DNA of 64,000 bases from Perca fluviatilis (Eukaryota; Chordata; Actinopteri; Perciformes; Percidae): the NCBI RefSeq assembly GCF_010015445.1, contig NC_053114.1, forward strand, positions 14,829,224-14,893,223, written 5' to 3'. Shown here piece by piece: positions 22,710-34,719 of this stretch (positions within the stretch are counted from its first letter, which is position 1; every line of letters begins with the position of its first letter). The notes below the pieces were generated by a model. The model searched no databases. It was not told where the DNA came from and saw only the letters and a list, made by a program, of their open reading frames with translations. A program made the translations under genes and the position numbers.

Positions 22710-22998
22710 TAAATGAGCAACAGATCGCATGTAGAGCATTTTGACAGCTAGGCCTACTCTGTCATAATATAAACAACTGGAGACTGTGTAGGAACTGATA
22801 TATGGGTCTGATATTAAATCGGAATCGGACCACAGTGTTTCTGTGACTTCCTGTTCAGCCTGAAGGCTGCTGGAATCATAGACAGTATGGCTGGAATCGG
22901 CTGGAAACTGTTCGACTTGAGAGTGGATTTTTGTCACCGGCTGCTCCCGCCTGCTCTCGTGCACTTTACAGGCGAGGCGCAATCTCGAACGAGCCTAT

Positions 22999-23110
<112 letters not shown>

Positions 23111-23350
23111 TACCCTAGGCTAGCCTACACCTCGTTTTCTTTAACAGTAAAGAAAATGTAAGTGGTTATCTGAGCCGCCGTTAGAGGGCAGACTATCCCG
23201 AGGCAAAACAGGAAGTTGAAGAGGATATACATTTTTACTTCGCCGAGGAAGAAGCGAACGAAAACAATCACAAACCGACCCGCCAGTCGGTTCTTTCTCC
23301 TGCACGTGTTGGATTCAGCATTATCTCTTCGTTTCGACCAAAAGGACACC

Positions 23351-26300
23351 ATGCCTGTTATTTGTGCTGCAATAGGGTGCAACAATAAGTTTGTCAAAGG
23401 GTCGGAAATCCGATTCTACAGGTATGTTTTCACCGGTTGAGCGGAAGCGCCATTTCACGTTAGCTTCAACGTTAAGTTCGAAACGTTTACGTAACTTTCA
23501 TTACCGACATATCCTCTTAAAGTAGTTAAAACTACATTTGCGTATGGATTTAATAACGTTAACTTACATATCGTACAATAACCTCGAAAGGCATCTTTTC
23601 TGGTAAAGTTAACGTTATTAGTAACGTGTTATATTTAGCTTGAAAACTTAGTTAGCTAACACGCTGAGCTAGCGTAATATATTTTTAAACCACAAACATT
23701 TGCCTTTTTAATGCAGTAAAAATACAATAATATTAAATATTGCCTGTTGCAGCTCTTTTTACTGCTGTATTTTAACGTTATTACCACGTATGATTGTCTT
23801 AAACTGGTGCGGCTGTTGAACTATATCTTGTAACGTTAAGCTGATGCACATGAAATATCAAAGTCAGGTTTATTTTGTTTACATGGTTTAACAGTTTGGT
23901 CCGACAAAAAGAGAAATCTAAAAGATGTCCGACTGATGGCAGTGTAATAGAAACTGAACTAAAATAATGCTAGGCAATAATAATCAACACAGAAACATAA
24001 ATGAGTAATAAAAGATACCCACAACATAACAACATAGTGCTCACAAAGACTATTTGCACATCTTTTGGAAGTACACAAGAGGTAACTCAGTAACGGATTG
24101 GTTGCTGATGACATGTCTTCATAAAATGTTACTGCATCAAAGTTTGTGCACCAGTTGATGCTTCAGACAATTGCTATGTCCACTTGCATATTTCCAAAAT
24201 ACAGAAAATACTACACAATTTACATATGTGGGTGGTATCTTGGCTAGGTGTTAAGACATCTGTAATGCCTTATATATGCCATATCTGATAAAGCACGATT
24301 TCCATGACTGTGTCTAGCCATGGTCTTTAGGGGTTCTATTCTCTCTAAATGCCACGTCCAAGATCGTCTGTATCCTTTTGTTTGTGCCGATGGGCCAATT
24401 ATGTGTTGTCAGTCTCCACTTAGTCTGAGGCTGTGCCAAAGTTTCCTTCTACAGCACATTTCCATCTCTTTAGCACAGCAAGGACATGATCAATACCCAG
24501 CCTAGGGCTGGGCGATATGGAAAAACTCAATATATCATATATAATATTTTTGACCAAATACATCGATGTGGATATTGCGGCGATGTTGTAGGCTTGACAA
24601 TCTGTGCTTTCACGAAATATGAACACAATAACAGTTTTGATAAATGATCACCAATAATGTGGACATAATGACTAAGTGGGTAAAGGAAAATAATAAACAG
24701 CTAGTAAGTCTGGTAAGTTAAGAAAATGACATCACTTTACAGTAATGCAGACTTTAAATCCAGGAAAAGACAACACACGATATTACGATATCCAAAATCT
24801 AAGATGATATCTAGCCTTATATATCGATGTCGATATAATATCGGTATATTGCCCAGCCCTAACCCAGCCCCCACAAACCATACACAGCCAGATAGCTTAT
24901 CTAACAACTTGAAACTATAATCGTAGCAGTGTAAAATAGGCTAGTTTTATATGCTATTTTCTCGCTGTCACTGCAGTCCATGGCTAGCAAAAGTACTGTA
25001 GCCTATGGAACAACAACTGAGATGAGGCCTATTTTGGCATATATAATTGACTGCATTTTGCAAATAAAAAAAAAAAAATAATAAAAAAAAAATATATATA
25101 TATATATTAGTTTTATGTGAATCTTGATTAGCTAAGAATTCTGATGCTGTTTTGAAGAAGCTCATAACCTGCATCATGAAACAAATTCCCATTTTTGAAA
25201 AATAAAACAACACATTGTAAACAATTTTGGCAATTTCATTTTGGGCAAATAAATGGTAAATTCAATCACAAATTATGGTGCAAATTCTTAAATGATCACA
25301 TTTTGTCTAACGAAAGATAAAACAACAAGTCCTCCTCAGCATTTTTATTTGTCTCTCCATCCTTGCGCCGTATATTCTTCGGTTCTACAGCCAAAAACAA
25401 AACCTCTAAGGTTTCTAAGGTGAGTGCACGTGAGTGAGTATTGGTGTGCAAATTAGTTTCTGTGTCCCCTCCGTTGCCTCTGTGCGCTTATACGTCAACT
25501 ACGCAAATGCATCAATTTGCCTGCCGGAAGACAGTACTAACATTAATCGTCGATAGGTGTGAATGTTGAAATCATGCAGCCTAGTTTGAAAACTAGAGAT
25601 GCACCGATTACAACTTTATAGGTCAATTCCGATTTTCATTGAGTTAGACCAGCCGATACCGATTTTAGCCGATTCCGATTTCATTTTTTTCTAACCACTT
25701 TAAAGCACACGCAAATATATATTTTTTTAATCTTTTCTTTAATAGAACATTTTGCACAGAACATAGAAATTTTTTGAACAGATAATGGATCACTATAAAA
25801 TAGAACTATAGAAATTACTCCTGGTGTGGGAAATTCACACACATCTGATGTGCAATATTAGAACCATTTCCTTCTTTTCACATCCAATATCCAACTAAAA
25901 AAAATTTGATTTTGGTTGACCGGCATGAAATCGGCATATGTCAGACTGACCTGCCGGTCGCCGGTCATGGCCGAGCAAGTGAAAACTGGCCAATTCCAGT
26001 CACCTGCCGGTCTATTGGTGCATCTCTATTGAAAACATCTATTCTCTCTTCTGTGTATTTAGGTTCCCACTCAGCAAACCTCAGCTTGCCAGCAAATGGG
26101 TACAAAGCCTGGGGATGAAAAACTTCATCCCAACTGCCAACACCTGCCTCTGCTCAGAGCATTTCAGGACCGACTGCTTCAGGGATTACAATGGCAAACA
26201 GTTTCTGAGGGAGGATGCAGTGCCCACCATATTCACCCAGGGGCAGGATTCATCAAAGGTGTTATAGAAACTCTTCTTCTGTAACAGTTTGTGTTCAGTC

Positions 26301-26486
26301 TAAACAACTCATCCTGTTGTATTTTACATGACCTTTTTTACTGTGACCATTCCACAGATTGAACTGCGTAAAAGAGGGGTGGTACCAAAGGAGACAAATG
26401 TTGCAAATCAAACGGGAACGCAAGCAGAAAGAGACCGAGCGAAAGAGGGCGCCAGTCTACGCAGGGAAAAAAGAGGAGGAATGAGG
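23351..26486 (+). CDS. THAP-domain zinc-finger protein (5' exons)
   Basis: Exon 1 (23351-23421) starts at an ATG in good context (GACACCATGC). Exon 2 is 26063-26258 and exon 3 is 26358-26486; all have GT-AG junctions and join in frame. The spliced protein begins MPVICAAIGCNNKF. It has the full THAP domain of about 81 residues: C5, C10, C54 and H57 as zinc ligands (C2CH; CLCSEHF), P26, W36 (SKWV), F58 and the terminal AVPTIF box (76-81). THAP domains are DNA-binding modules of P-element transposases and host transcription factors; this one resembles the THAP1/THAP2 type. Exon 3 adds 43 basic, charged residues in the phase-0 frame, with no stop. An alternative frame of exon 3 (RRQMLQIKRERKQKETERKR) also looks protein-like and ends just before the donor. 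Later exons are uncertain. Confidence 0.85.
24503..24861. mobile_element. hAT MITE in THAP intron 1, 8-bp TSD
   Basis: Termini TAGGGCTGGGCGATAT and ATATTGCCCAGCCCTA are flanked by ACCCAGCC at 24495-24502 and 24862-24869. It is 359 bp, rich in ATATCGAT, and non-coding. Confidence 0.9.
25594..26028. mobile_element. hAT MITE just upstream of THAP exon 2, 8-bp TSD
   Basis: Termini TAGAGATGCACCGAT and ATTGGTGCATCTCTA are flanked by TTGAAAAC at 25586-25593 and 26029-26036. Its right end is 34 bp before THAP exon 2, so it lies next to the polypyrimidine tract and acceptor. Confidence 0.9.
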
Positions 26487-26589
26487 GTGAGTTTTCTCTT
26501 ACTGTTGTGTGTACTGTGGCTAGCAGATCTGGAATTTCATTCCACAGGGGGAGGGCCACTTGGTATTGAATGGCATTTCATTCAGGATT

Positions 26590-27600
26590 AAATAAATGTA
26601 TTAATACATAATTAAATAAATATGAGTATGAAATAAACCCTGAAACAAATAAATGAGGCAATACATATTTTCAGATGAGTCAGCTTAGATGAATACATAA
26701 ATTGGTTTCTAATTAATAAATGTTTTTCAAAGGACTACTTGTATTTATTTTACTTTCTTGTTTCCATTTCTTACATTAAAATGAATGGGGTGTGGTTATC
26801 TCACTAATTCCACAGACCATAGAGTTAAAAGTGTTAAAATTCCAGTTATGAATGTGCACGGAACAAATATTTGTGGCTGTGTTTTAGTTGTTAAAAAACA
26901 AACAAATATCCCCATCATTATTTTGTCTTCATATTTCACACACGTTGCCTGTTAACAACGGGAGAACGGTAACATTTTTTTTCTCTGTGCAACGCGGCGT
27001 GGCTCCGTCAAATTAGACTAGGTGCATTTTGAGCGGAGCTGAGAGCTGCGTCTTCCCTTTGCAGCAGAGGCGGCTCTCCGCTCTGAATTCAACTTATCAG
27101 CCACTCCCGACTCACTTCCACTGCGACCTCCTCCTCGTTCAGAAATAGTGGCTGGTTTCAGCAGTCGGTCTGGTTCTCTCCTCTTCCTGGATTGGCCAAC
27201 AGCACAGTGAAACTAACTAACTAGCTAGCTGGCTAGCACGTATGCTACAGACGAAAGCTAGGAACCTAGCGTGCTATGAATCAACAAAGCGGGCTAACGC
27301 CAGCTAGCTCAATGACTCACACCTGCATGATGATATACTAATGGTATTGGTTAAGAGGGGCCAAACCATGACTCTTCTTGGATCACAGTCCCGACTGGCA
27401 TTTCATCAAATATTACACCACACAACAGGGGTTGTGAGGCGCATTCCTAACCGGCCACCGCAAGCGGACACTGGGGACATATTGATTTAAAATAAGATTT
27501 GGTTATTAGGTTACACTAGGTTAGGTGTTGTCTATCTACAAGCCAACCATTTGCAATTGTAGCCAATCTTTCCCTTTTCAACGGTTTATGGCACAGGTAG
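26590..27600. other. Spacer between THAP exon 3 and piggyBac exon A
   Basis: The first 300 bp are AT-rich with repeated AAATAAAT. The rest is mixed sequence with a CTAGCTAGCTGGCTAGC cluster near 27220. No TTAA-flanked piggyBac terminus was recognised here. Confidence 0.4.
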
Positions 27601-27783
27601 TTTTGTTGCACCGGAGCCCAGCCATGTCAATGCGTCACGGTGCGAAGTCCCTCCTTAAAAATTGCTGTACGCAGCTGAGCACACACTGCGTTACAACCGG
27701 CAAGAGGCGCACCTTTTTGATACTGGATTATTTGATTTCTGTGAATATTTCACAAAGGTCACAAAGAAGATACAGCTTACTAC

Positions 27784-28990
27784 AGAAGAGGACTTGGATA
27801 TGGAACTAGCCTCATCAGAGAGCAACAGTGAGGACAGTGAATATGATTCGGACAGAGAAGAAATGTTTTCTAATAGCCATGACGACCCTTTAGATCTGTA
27901 AGTATTTTGAATGATCTTTTACTTTTTATCATTATTTGTATAGCAATGTTTTCCTTCTTCCTTTCAAATTGCGCCCCCAGGGACGATTTAAACTGTATTG
28001 AATTGAATAAGCCTGTATCAAATAAATTCAAGAAGCGGTCTTTTATTCACAACTTTATTTGAGCGGTACCGCGTTTAACAAACATAATTTCAATACTTAA
28101 AATCTGATGCAGTATACAGAAAAATACCTAATAGCTCCTTTTTATCCCCAATCCCGATACAAACATACTATTGTAGTTGTACCAGTCTTGGAATGAATTT
28201 ATTTTTGTATTTGCCCCCGATTCCCTTTTAGTTAGTTTCTCTTTATGTATATTTAATATGACGTCATATATAAAAGTTGCTTTTGTGCATGTAATATTTA
28301 ACTAAAAAAATAGTTTTTGTCAAGCTTGTAAACAAATTGATCTGTATTTAGATTACATTACACTTTTGATTGAGATAATAAATTGTGAATGACCGATAGG
28401 GATATTTTGCTAACAACTGTGCATTGCATTGTGTTTTGTAGATCAAATGAAGATAGTGATTTGGATTGGGAGCCCGGCACTAAACCAGGCAAGCACCCAA
28501 CCCCTTTCCCTACTAAATCCAGTAGGCGGAAGCGGAAACGCTCCTCTTCTGCAGCCAGTAGCACCGCCTCCAGTGACTTGGATATGGAACTATCCACATC
28601 AGAGACCGACAGCGAGAACAGTGAATATGATTCGGAAACGGAAGAAATGTTTGCCAATGGCCATGACAGCATTTTAGATTGGTGAGTATTTAGGGTGATT
28701 TTTGTTTTTGTTTTGTTTTTTAAATCGTGATTTTTTTTATTTTTTTTTTATAGCCATGTTTTCCTTCTTCTTTTGTCTTCTGTATTGAGATTACATTACA
28801 CATTTGAGATAATAAATTGTGAATGTCCAATTGGGATTTCCTCGCCACTGTCACACTAACTGCTTGCTCTTGGGGAATTACTGGAATTGTTGGGTCTCTG
28901 TAATTTGTTTGATACTATAAGTAAAATTGAATTGAATATGTTGCTAACTTTTGCAGCTCAAATGAAGATAGTGGTTCGGATTGGGAGCCC
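27784..28990 (+). repeat. Tandem duplication of an exon-intron unit in the piggyBac gene
   Basis: Exon A plus the start of intron 1 (GTAAGTATTTTGAATGAT..., GCAATGTTTTCCTTCTTC) match exon B's 3' half plus intron 2 (GTGAGTATTTAGGGTGAT..., GCCATGTTTTCCTTCTTC). The ends of both introns match too (AGATTACATTACAC, GAGATAATAAATTGTGAATG), as do the following exon starts (TCAAATGAAGATAGTG). Each copy has its own later insertion, so the introns differ in length (544 and 275 bp). Confidence 0.85.
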
Positions 28991-30706
28991 GACACTCAAC
29001 CGGACAAGAACCCAGCTCCCTCCCCCGCTGACCCTCTAACTCCCCCCAGTGGATTGGTGGGTGCTGCTTCCAGCACACCCACCGCTGGACGTTCACTTTC
29101 CCATGCTGCCAGAGGTAGAGGTAGAAGAGGAAGGACACCTAGAGCATCCGGTTCTCGTCCTGCCCCCCACACAGCGGACCAGCAGTGGCATACTGTGGAT
29201 GACCCGGATGTTTTGCCTGATCCACTGGTCTTCATGCCAGCAAGACCACCTGGACCACAGCAGGGCACCAGGGTTGCTCGCAGTCCACTGCAATTCTTTA
29301 AACTTTTTTTTACAGAGGCTGTGCTCAAGACTTTGTTGGCAAACACCAATGCAAATGGTGCCAAGCAAAAAGAAGGGAAAAAAGGAGCATGGCGCGACAT
29401 CACCATCAGTGACATGTTCTCCTTCATTGCTATGGTGATTTACATGGGCTTGTTACGGTGCTCTGCGCTGGTGGACTACTGGAGACAATCCCGACTCTAC
29501 TCTCTCCCATTCCCCTCCTCCGTCATTTCACGGAACAAATTCTTCACCATCTGCCGTGCTCTGCACTTAAGTGACATCACAGCTGACGAGGAGAATAATG
29601 CCAAGAAGCGGACACCAGGATACGACCGTCTTGGCAAGATAAAGCCCGTGTACGAGGACATTGTCAAAGCATGCAAGTCACACTTCCAACCCGGTCAGCA
29701 CATTTCAATTGATGAACGAACGATGGCATCAAAGGCGATGCTGTCTCTCAAGCAGCATGTCCGGAACAAGCAGGGTTACAAGCTGTTTGTACTGGCCGAT
29801 TCTGATTGTGGCTACACATGGAACTTTTTTGTGCATCAGGGCAGGTCATCTGGCTCTGGGAAGGGACCGGGGTACGAGTCGGTCATGTCCCTCATGGACT
29901 TCAAATGTCTGGGCACAGGTTATCATCTCTATGTTGATAACTTCTACACCAGTTCTCAACTTTTCAAGGACCTGTTGAAAAAGGGGATTGGGGCGTGTGG
30001 CACTATTCGTGCAAACAGAGTTGGGTTTCCTCACAATTTCCCCAGGGGTACTCCCCGGGGCACCATACAGTGGATCAGGAACGGCGAAGTGCTTTTTGTG
30101 AAGTGGATGGACACCCAAGAGGTCGTTGTGTGTTCCACCATCCACAAGGCCTTCAATGGTGATGCGGTCAGGAGGAGAGTGAAGACAGCTGGGAAGTGGG
30201 TGCAGACTGATGTCCCTATTCCAGTTGCTGTCAAAGACTATAACCAGCACATGGGGGAGGTTTACCGGTCCGATGCCCTCGCTGGGTATTACAATGTCGT
30301 CCGCAAGACCAAGAAGTGGTACCGGACTTTTTTCTTCCACTTGGTGGACATTGCTGTGGTGAACGCCCACATTCTTTATCAACAATGCTACAGGGATCCT
30401 GCTATGACACAGAAGGAATTCCGGCAGGCCCTTGTTGAGGAGCTTGCAGACCTAGGCTCTGAGTCACAGTCTCTAGCTTCTAAGAAGAAATTCCCTTTCC
30501 CCTCCGACCAAACGGCTTCGCACAAGCTACGCTACTTTGCAGAGGGACTCGATGTGCCTAGACGGGCTGCAAGCACCACAGGCAGAAGGAACTGCGTGCT
30601 CTGCCATCGGAAAACACCAGTTGGCTGTGTGTCATGTAATGTGCCCTTGTGCTTCGTGGTACAGAGGGACTGTTTCAATATCTGGCACAGACAGAATGGA
30701 CTTTAG
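27800..30706 (+). CDS. piggyBac transposase gene (PGBD4-like), three exons
   Basis: Exon A (27800-27897, ATG at 27800), exon B (28442-28681) and exon C (28957-30706, stop TAG) have GT-AG junctions and join in one frame to a predicted 695 aa. The N-terminal ~140 residues are acidic and repeated (SNEDSD.DWEP; SENSEYDSE), with a basic patch SRRKRKRS. The DDE_Tnp_1_7 core follows: PLQFFKLFFTEAV, then catalytic Asp in SIDERTM (about residue 365) and in LYVDNFYTS (about 440). At the third site the family's GGVD reads GEVY (Tyr at about 549), while the next Asp (RSD) remains. The C-terminus has the Cys/His zinc ribbon (CVLCHRKTPVGC, C.VQRDCFNIWH). piggyBac enzymes cut and paste DNA at TTAA. No stop or frameshift is present, but Tyr at the third site argues against catalysis. 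The upstream start is uncertain, since exon A could be entered by splicing. Confidence 0.88.
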
Positions 30707-30762
30707 ACAATGGCCCCTGATCAGAACACGGAGTCTTACGGAGTAAGTTTTGTGCTTCCTGA

Positions 30763-30765
<3 letters not shown>

Positions 30766-30796
<31 letters not shown>

Positions 30797-30816
30797 GTGT
30801 GTGTTGTTGTGTGTTG

Positions 30817-30909
<93 letters not shown>

Positions 30910-31030
30910 CTATGTGTATGTATATACTGTATATTATGTGTGTATATACTGTATGTGTGTATATACTGTATGTGTGTATATACTGTATGTGTGTATATAC
31001 TGTATATTGTGTGTGTATATACTGTATGTA
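30766..31030. repeat. TG microsatellite followed by TATATACTGTATGTGTG minisatellite
   Basis: (TG)n with TTG interruptions at 30766-30903, then about five units of a 17-bp TATATACTGTATGTGTG repeat to 31030. It lies just after the piggyBac stop codon. A possible poly(A) signal ATTAAA follows near 31076. Confidence 0.9.
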
Positions 31031-31084
31031 TTTTTGTATAGCAGTGATGTTGATAGGTTCAATGTAGTGAGTCCCCATTAAAGC

Positions 31085-31525
31085 TTTTTTTTATTGACAA
31101 ATTGTTCAACTCGTGTTATATGGTTATAATTATGGTTACATTCAATCAGTGTGAGTTTATTTACCAATACCAAGTACTCTAACAGGTTCTTTTTCATTAC
31201 TAAAGAATGTTTTTTTTTATTTTGTATTTAAAAAAAGAACAAAAAAAACATTTAGAACAAGATTATAATTTATTTATATTTTAAATCTAACTAAATATTG
31301 TTTCTAGAGCAGCAATAGTATAGTTTACAACAGCAAAGTCACTGAATAAACTTATTAATAATAATTGACTAGAAACCAATCTAAAAGGTCAGTCAATGGT
31401 GGATATTCACAGGTTAAGAGCATTAAACCACAATTGTCACTTTTCTTCTTATGATTAACTATTGCCAACGCATAAACCAATGGGGAATAATTTACCAAAG
31501 CATAAAATGTACTTATTTATTTTGT
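31085..31525. other. Gene-free AT-rich stretch
   Basis: Runs of T and A with no coding signal and no recognised piggyBac inverted terminus. Confidence 0.4.
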
Positions 31526-31530
31526 CACAG

Positions 31531-31804
31531 GGCGGACGAGGAGGCCGTGGAGGAAAACAACCTTCTGACAGGTGAGGCTGTGTGTGGGTGTTTCCTCTTT
31601 CTTACTGTAATATATTTCTTTAAGGTATTCACCTCTTTATCTCTTATATTCAGAGAAGTGAATGAGTGTCCTTTGAAACACTGAGCTCTTTTCATCATGT
31701 ATCCCCATCCCAGATAAGCCTGATGCTTGTTCACTCGAAAAATGTTCTTCTTCTGAATCAATTTGCAATGTGGCCATCACCAGACTTTCTTGTGAAACCG
31801 AAAA
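31531..31804 (+). CDS. Two candidate internal exons of an unidentified gene
   Basis: 31531-31571 (acceptor TTTTGTCACAG, donor GTGAGG) reads ADEEAVEENNLLT. 31714-31804 (acceptor CCATCCCAG, weaker donor GTACAC) continues in the same frame as DKPDACSLEKCSSSES and onward to ETEK. Phases fit each other and leave two bases, which fits both the arl14ep last exon (34720) and the 38134 exon. They could be 3' exons of the THAP gene or 5' exons of arl14ep. No family is recognised. Confidence 0.35.
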
Positions 31805-32355
31805 GTACACCCAAAAGAAAAAGACTTGGAACTGTCTGTGACCCATATCTTACATATTTGTGGTCACGATGTAATTTGTGATGTATTTCTCTTTTCTGAC
31901 ACGAATAACTGACCCAAACGCAGACAGTATATGCATATGTGAGATATTTTCAGCACATGTACAATACGTTTCGATAGCAGGAAACCTTGTCCAACCTGAA
32001 CATCACTTAAGGTTTTGATGTCTGTGTCTAAAAAAACAAAGAGCAAATGTTAGTTTCTACAACCGCCAACATTTACCAATTAGAAATCCGTTGTTGACGA
32101 GGCAGACGTATACATTTCCCTCCCACAGAAGCTTAAAGGTTCTCCTTATACATCCAGGGCCAGACAGAGCCAAGGCTGTGTATGAACATTGGCTTTCTTT
32201 TCAGCGCAGACACAGAACGAACAGCTAGTGGGCCGCAAGGAGATAAGTCACAGAATTTGACAAAAAGTGTATTGGATTAGAGTCGGACTCCTTCTTTTAA
32301 TCGAACAGAATAAAATGCAGCACTCTGAGTAGAAGGCAGCTGTATTCAGCTTTAA

Positions 32356-33852
32356 AGGACAATTCCGGCGCAAAATGAACCTAGGGGTTAATAACGTATC
32401 GAACGAGTCGAACGTTCTCTGGGATCTGTTTTCATGCTAATAGAATGCATCTTTAGCTTTAAAGCCCCAGTGTGTAACGTTTGTAGTTGTTCATTATCAA
32501 AATCTGTATTGCCCTTCACAAATGTGTCCTTTTTCATGAATATTGACCACCACCATCAATTTCAAGTATTCCTATTGGCTTGGAATTTTACATTTGCGCT
32601 TGCATGACCTGGGGTAGACGCTCCATAATGATGCGCCATCTTGAAATGCGTTAGCCGGTAAGGGACATACAGGCTATACTGCTCCGCCTTTCGCGTTTTC
32701 GACTGCTAATGGGTATTGTCGCTTTCTGGCCCTGGCAAGTTTGAAGAAGGAAACATGGAGGACCACAGGTATTCAAAATCCCAAAAAAATCCCAAATCCT
32801 TCTTCTTCCCCCAGAAAAAGAAAACGGATATTGAAAAGAGCAAGAGACCGGAAAAAGAGTCAACATTGGAGCTGCTTTGGAGGCACACACCAAATCCCAA
32901 CTAGTTAATTATCCTCCGGACCGCTGCAGTCTCCTTTTCTTTCTCTCTCCTTTCCGTCGGGGTGCGCGTCGCGTGCCGCCGCTCGTTGTCCTGGCGCTCT
33001 CCGACGCAACTCATGGATGTATTAAGAGAACGTATGAACTCCAACAATGACGGCTGATAGACGGCCTTTTGTACACCTTCGCTTTTTGAAGCGTGAAGGC
33101 TACCGTAGTTACAATACTGCGTGGCGAGAGAGAGTTGATTGCGATATATGATCTCAACGCTAGATGGGAGTAATTCTTACACAATGTAGCTTTAAACGAC
33201 CTACCGTAACCCGGTGGTTAGCTGCTAACGCTAGCTTTCGGGGCAGAGGGTAAATCGCTATTTCTACACCACTAACAAGGCTCAAAATAGCACCACACTT
33301 TCATGGTAGCATAATGAGGGTCCCTACATGTAAACCGAAGCATTGAGAACTTTGTAAGTGTACAGACAGTTAATTAAAAAGATAGTTTATAAAGACAGTA
33401 TTGTTCACTATACAGGCAGGCGCCATCTTGGAAAACAGTCATGAGCAGTCGAATCACGAACGCTGTGTTTGAGCTATGTTACTGGTTACTGGTTGCATGT
33501 TGCTTGTCTTTCGACTGCTCATGACTGTTTTCCAAAATGGCACCCACATGTAAACATGAACGTCTTTATAATCTATCTTGTTAATAAACTGTCTGTACAC
33601 TTACAAAGTTCTCAGTGCTTCGGTTTACATGTAGGGACCCTCATTATGCTACCGTTGAAGTGTGGTGCTATTTTGAGCCTTGTTAGTGGTATAGAAATAG
33701 TGATTTACCCTCTGCCCGGAAGCGATGCTACTTACCGATTTCGCGTAGCTTGTTTAAAGCTTAGAGACTCATTCGATTAGCATGAAAACAGAGTACACTC
33801 GGTACACATTATGTTATTAATCCCTAGGTTCATTTTTCGCTGGAATTGTCCT
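32356..33852. mobile_element. Long-TIR foldback element with TTAA TSD
   Basis: Termini AGGACAATTCCGGCG and CGCTGGAATTGTCCT are flanked by TTAA (32352-32355 and 33853-33856). The arms stay complementary for several hundred bases: for example TACATGTAAACCGAAGC near 33330 matches the reverse complement near 33620, and AACAGTCATGAGCAGTCGAA near 33440 matches one near 33510. So nearly the whole element is a hairpin with a short loop near 33480. The left arm is interrupted by the element at 32463-33191. Confidence 0.85.
32463..33191. mobile_element. Nested MITE with TTAA TSD
   Basis: It begins AGCCCCAGTGTGTAACG and ends ATTCTTACACAATGTAGCT, with TTAA on both sides (32459-32462 and 33192-33195). 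The intact right arm of the outer element reads straight across this site, proving a later insertion. It is non-coding. Confidence 0.85.
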
Positions 33853-34107
33853 TTAATTCACAGAAGTAACAATGGATTCAGAAAAAAAGTAGCCAAAACA
33901 TAAAATAGAAAACTTTTAAACCACTCCTGCAACATAATCTACTTGTCTCTGTCCATCCATGACCTCGGCATCGTCCAAAAAGTCATATATTTTCCCAAAT
34001 TATAACTAAATACACAGCTTCTACTTGTAGCTAGTGCAGTAAGCTGTTGTCTACTAAATAATAGCTATCTGTTAAATGAATTGTGAAAAAGATACCAGCG
34101 GCAGGTA

Positions 34108-34390
34108 GTCTTGACGTTCCACTTCCGGGATTGCTCCGTTGCCGACGGAAATTCCGCCGGATTTCACTCATTTAGGCAGGATATGCGTTGCCTTGGGCTT
34201 CCTTTTGTGTTGGCATTTTAAACTCCAGTCGATTTATGAGGACTATGGTTAACCTTTTCTCAGATCTCTGCAGGGTAAATCCAGACAGCTAGCTAGACTA
34301 TCTGTCCAACCTGAGTTTTCTGTTGCACGTCCTCCGCAGCGCCGTTGTGGAGGAAGGTCTGGCAAAGCGAGGCTAAGCGGCAGGTAACGA
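34108..34390 (+). repeat. Dispersed MITE fragment
   Basis: Contains GCGTTGCCTTGGGCTTCC, TTATGAGGACTATGGTTAAC, CTCTGCAGGGTAAATCC and CTATCTGTCCAACCTGAG. This block is recognised from memory as a common fish repeat. No termini are seen. Confidence 0.5.
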
Positions 34391-34719
34391 TAGGTATAGG
34401 TTTAAAAATGACACAAACTTTTTGGGTGACAGGGCCAGGCAATTTTTCTTATGTCTGGATGTTGTTTCTACTTTTACTAGACCTTCTTGGTTGGTGGCTT
34501 GTTTTTTTTTTTTTTTTTAGTACCACAGTGGCCATAGGAGGTGCAGTAGAGTCTCATTGTCTGTCAAGTTTGTGAATATTTTCCATATCTAGGGAAATCT
34601 TTTTATAGAGTCAGATACAAGTAAAACTGAAACAGTAATGAAAGGAAAAACCCACTGAGTGGAAAATGTTTGAAGAAGACTCGATCAGCAGTGTCAATCT
34701 TTTCATCTTGTGCCTTCAG

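Noticed and set aside
27525..27809. Alternative upstream reading frame before piggyBac exon A
   Set aside because: It is in a different frame from exon A and ends in a stop inside it; no family similarity is seen.
29054..30706. piggyBac protein starting at 29054
   Set aside because: The codon there is TTG. The frame continues upstream through a clear splice acceptor at 28956, so this is an internal position of exon C.
30632..31081. Cys/Val or His/Thr repeat proteins
   Set aside because: They are products of the TG microsatellite and the adjoining minisatellite.
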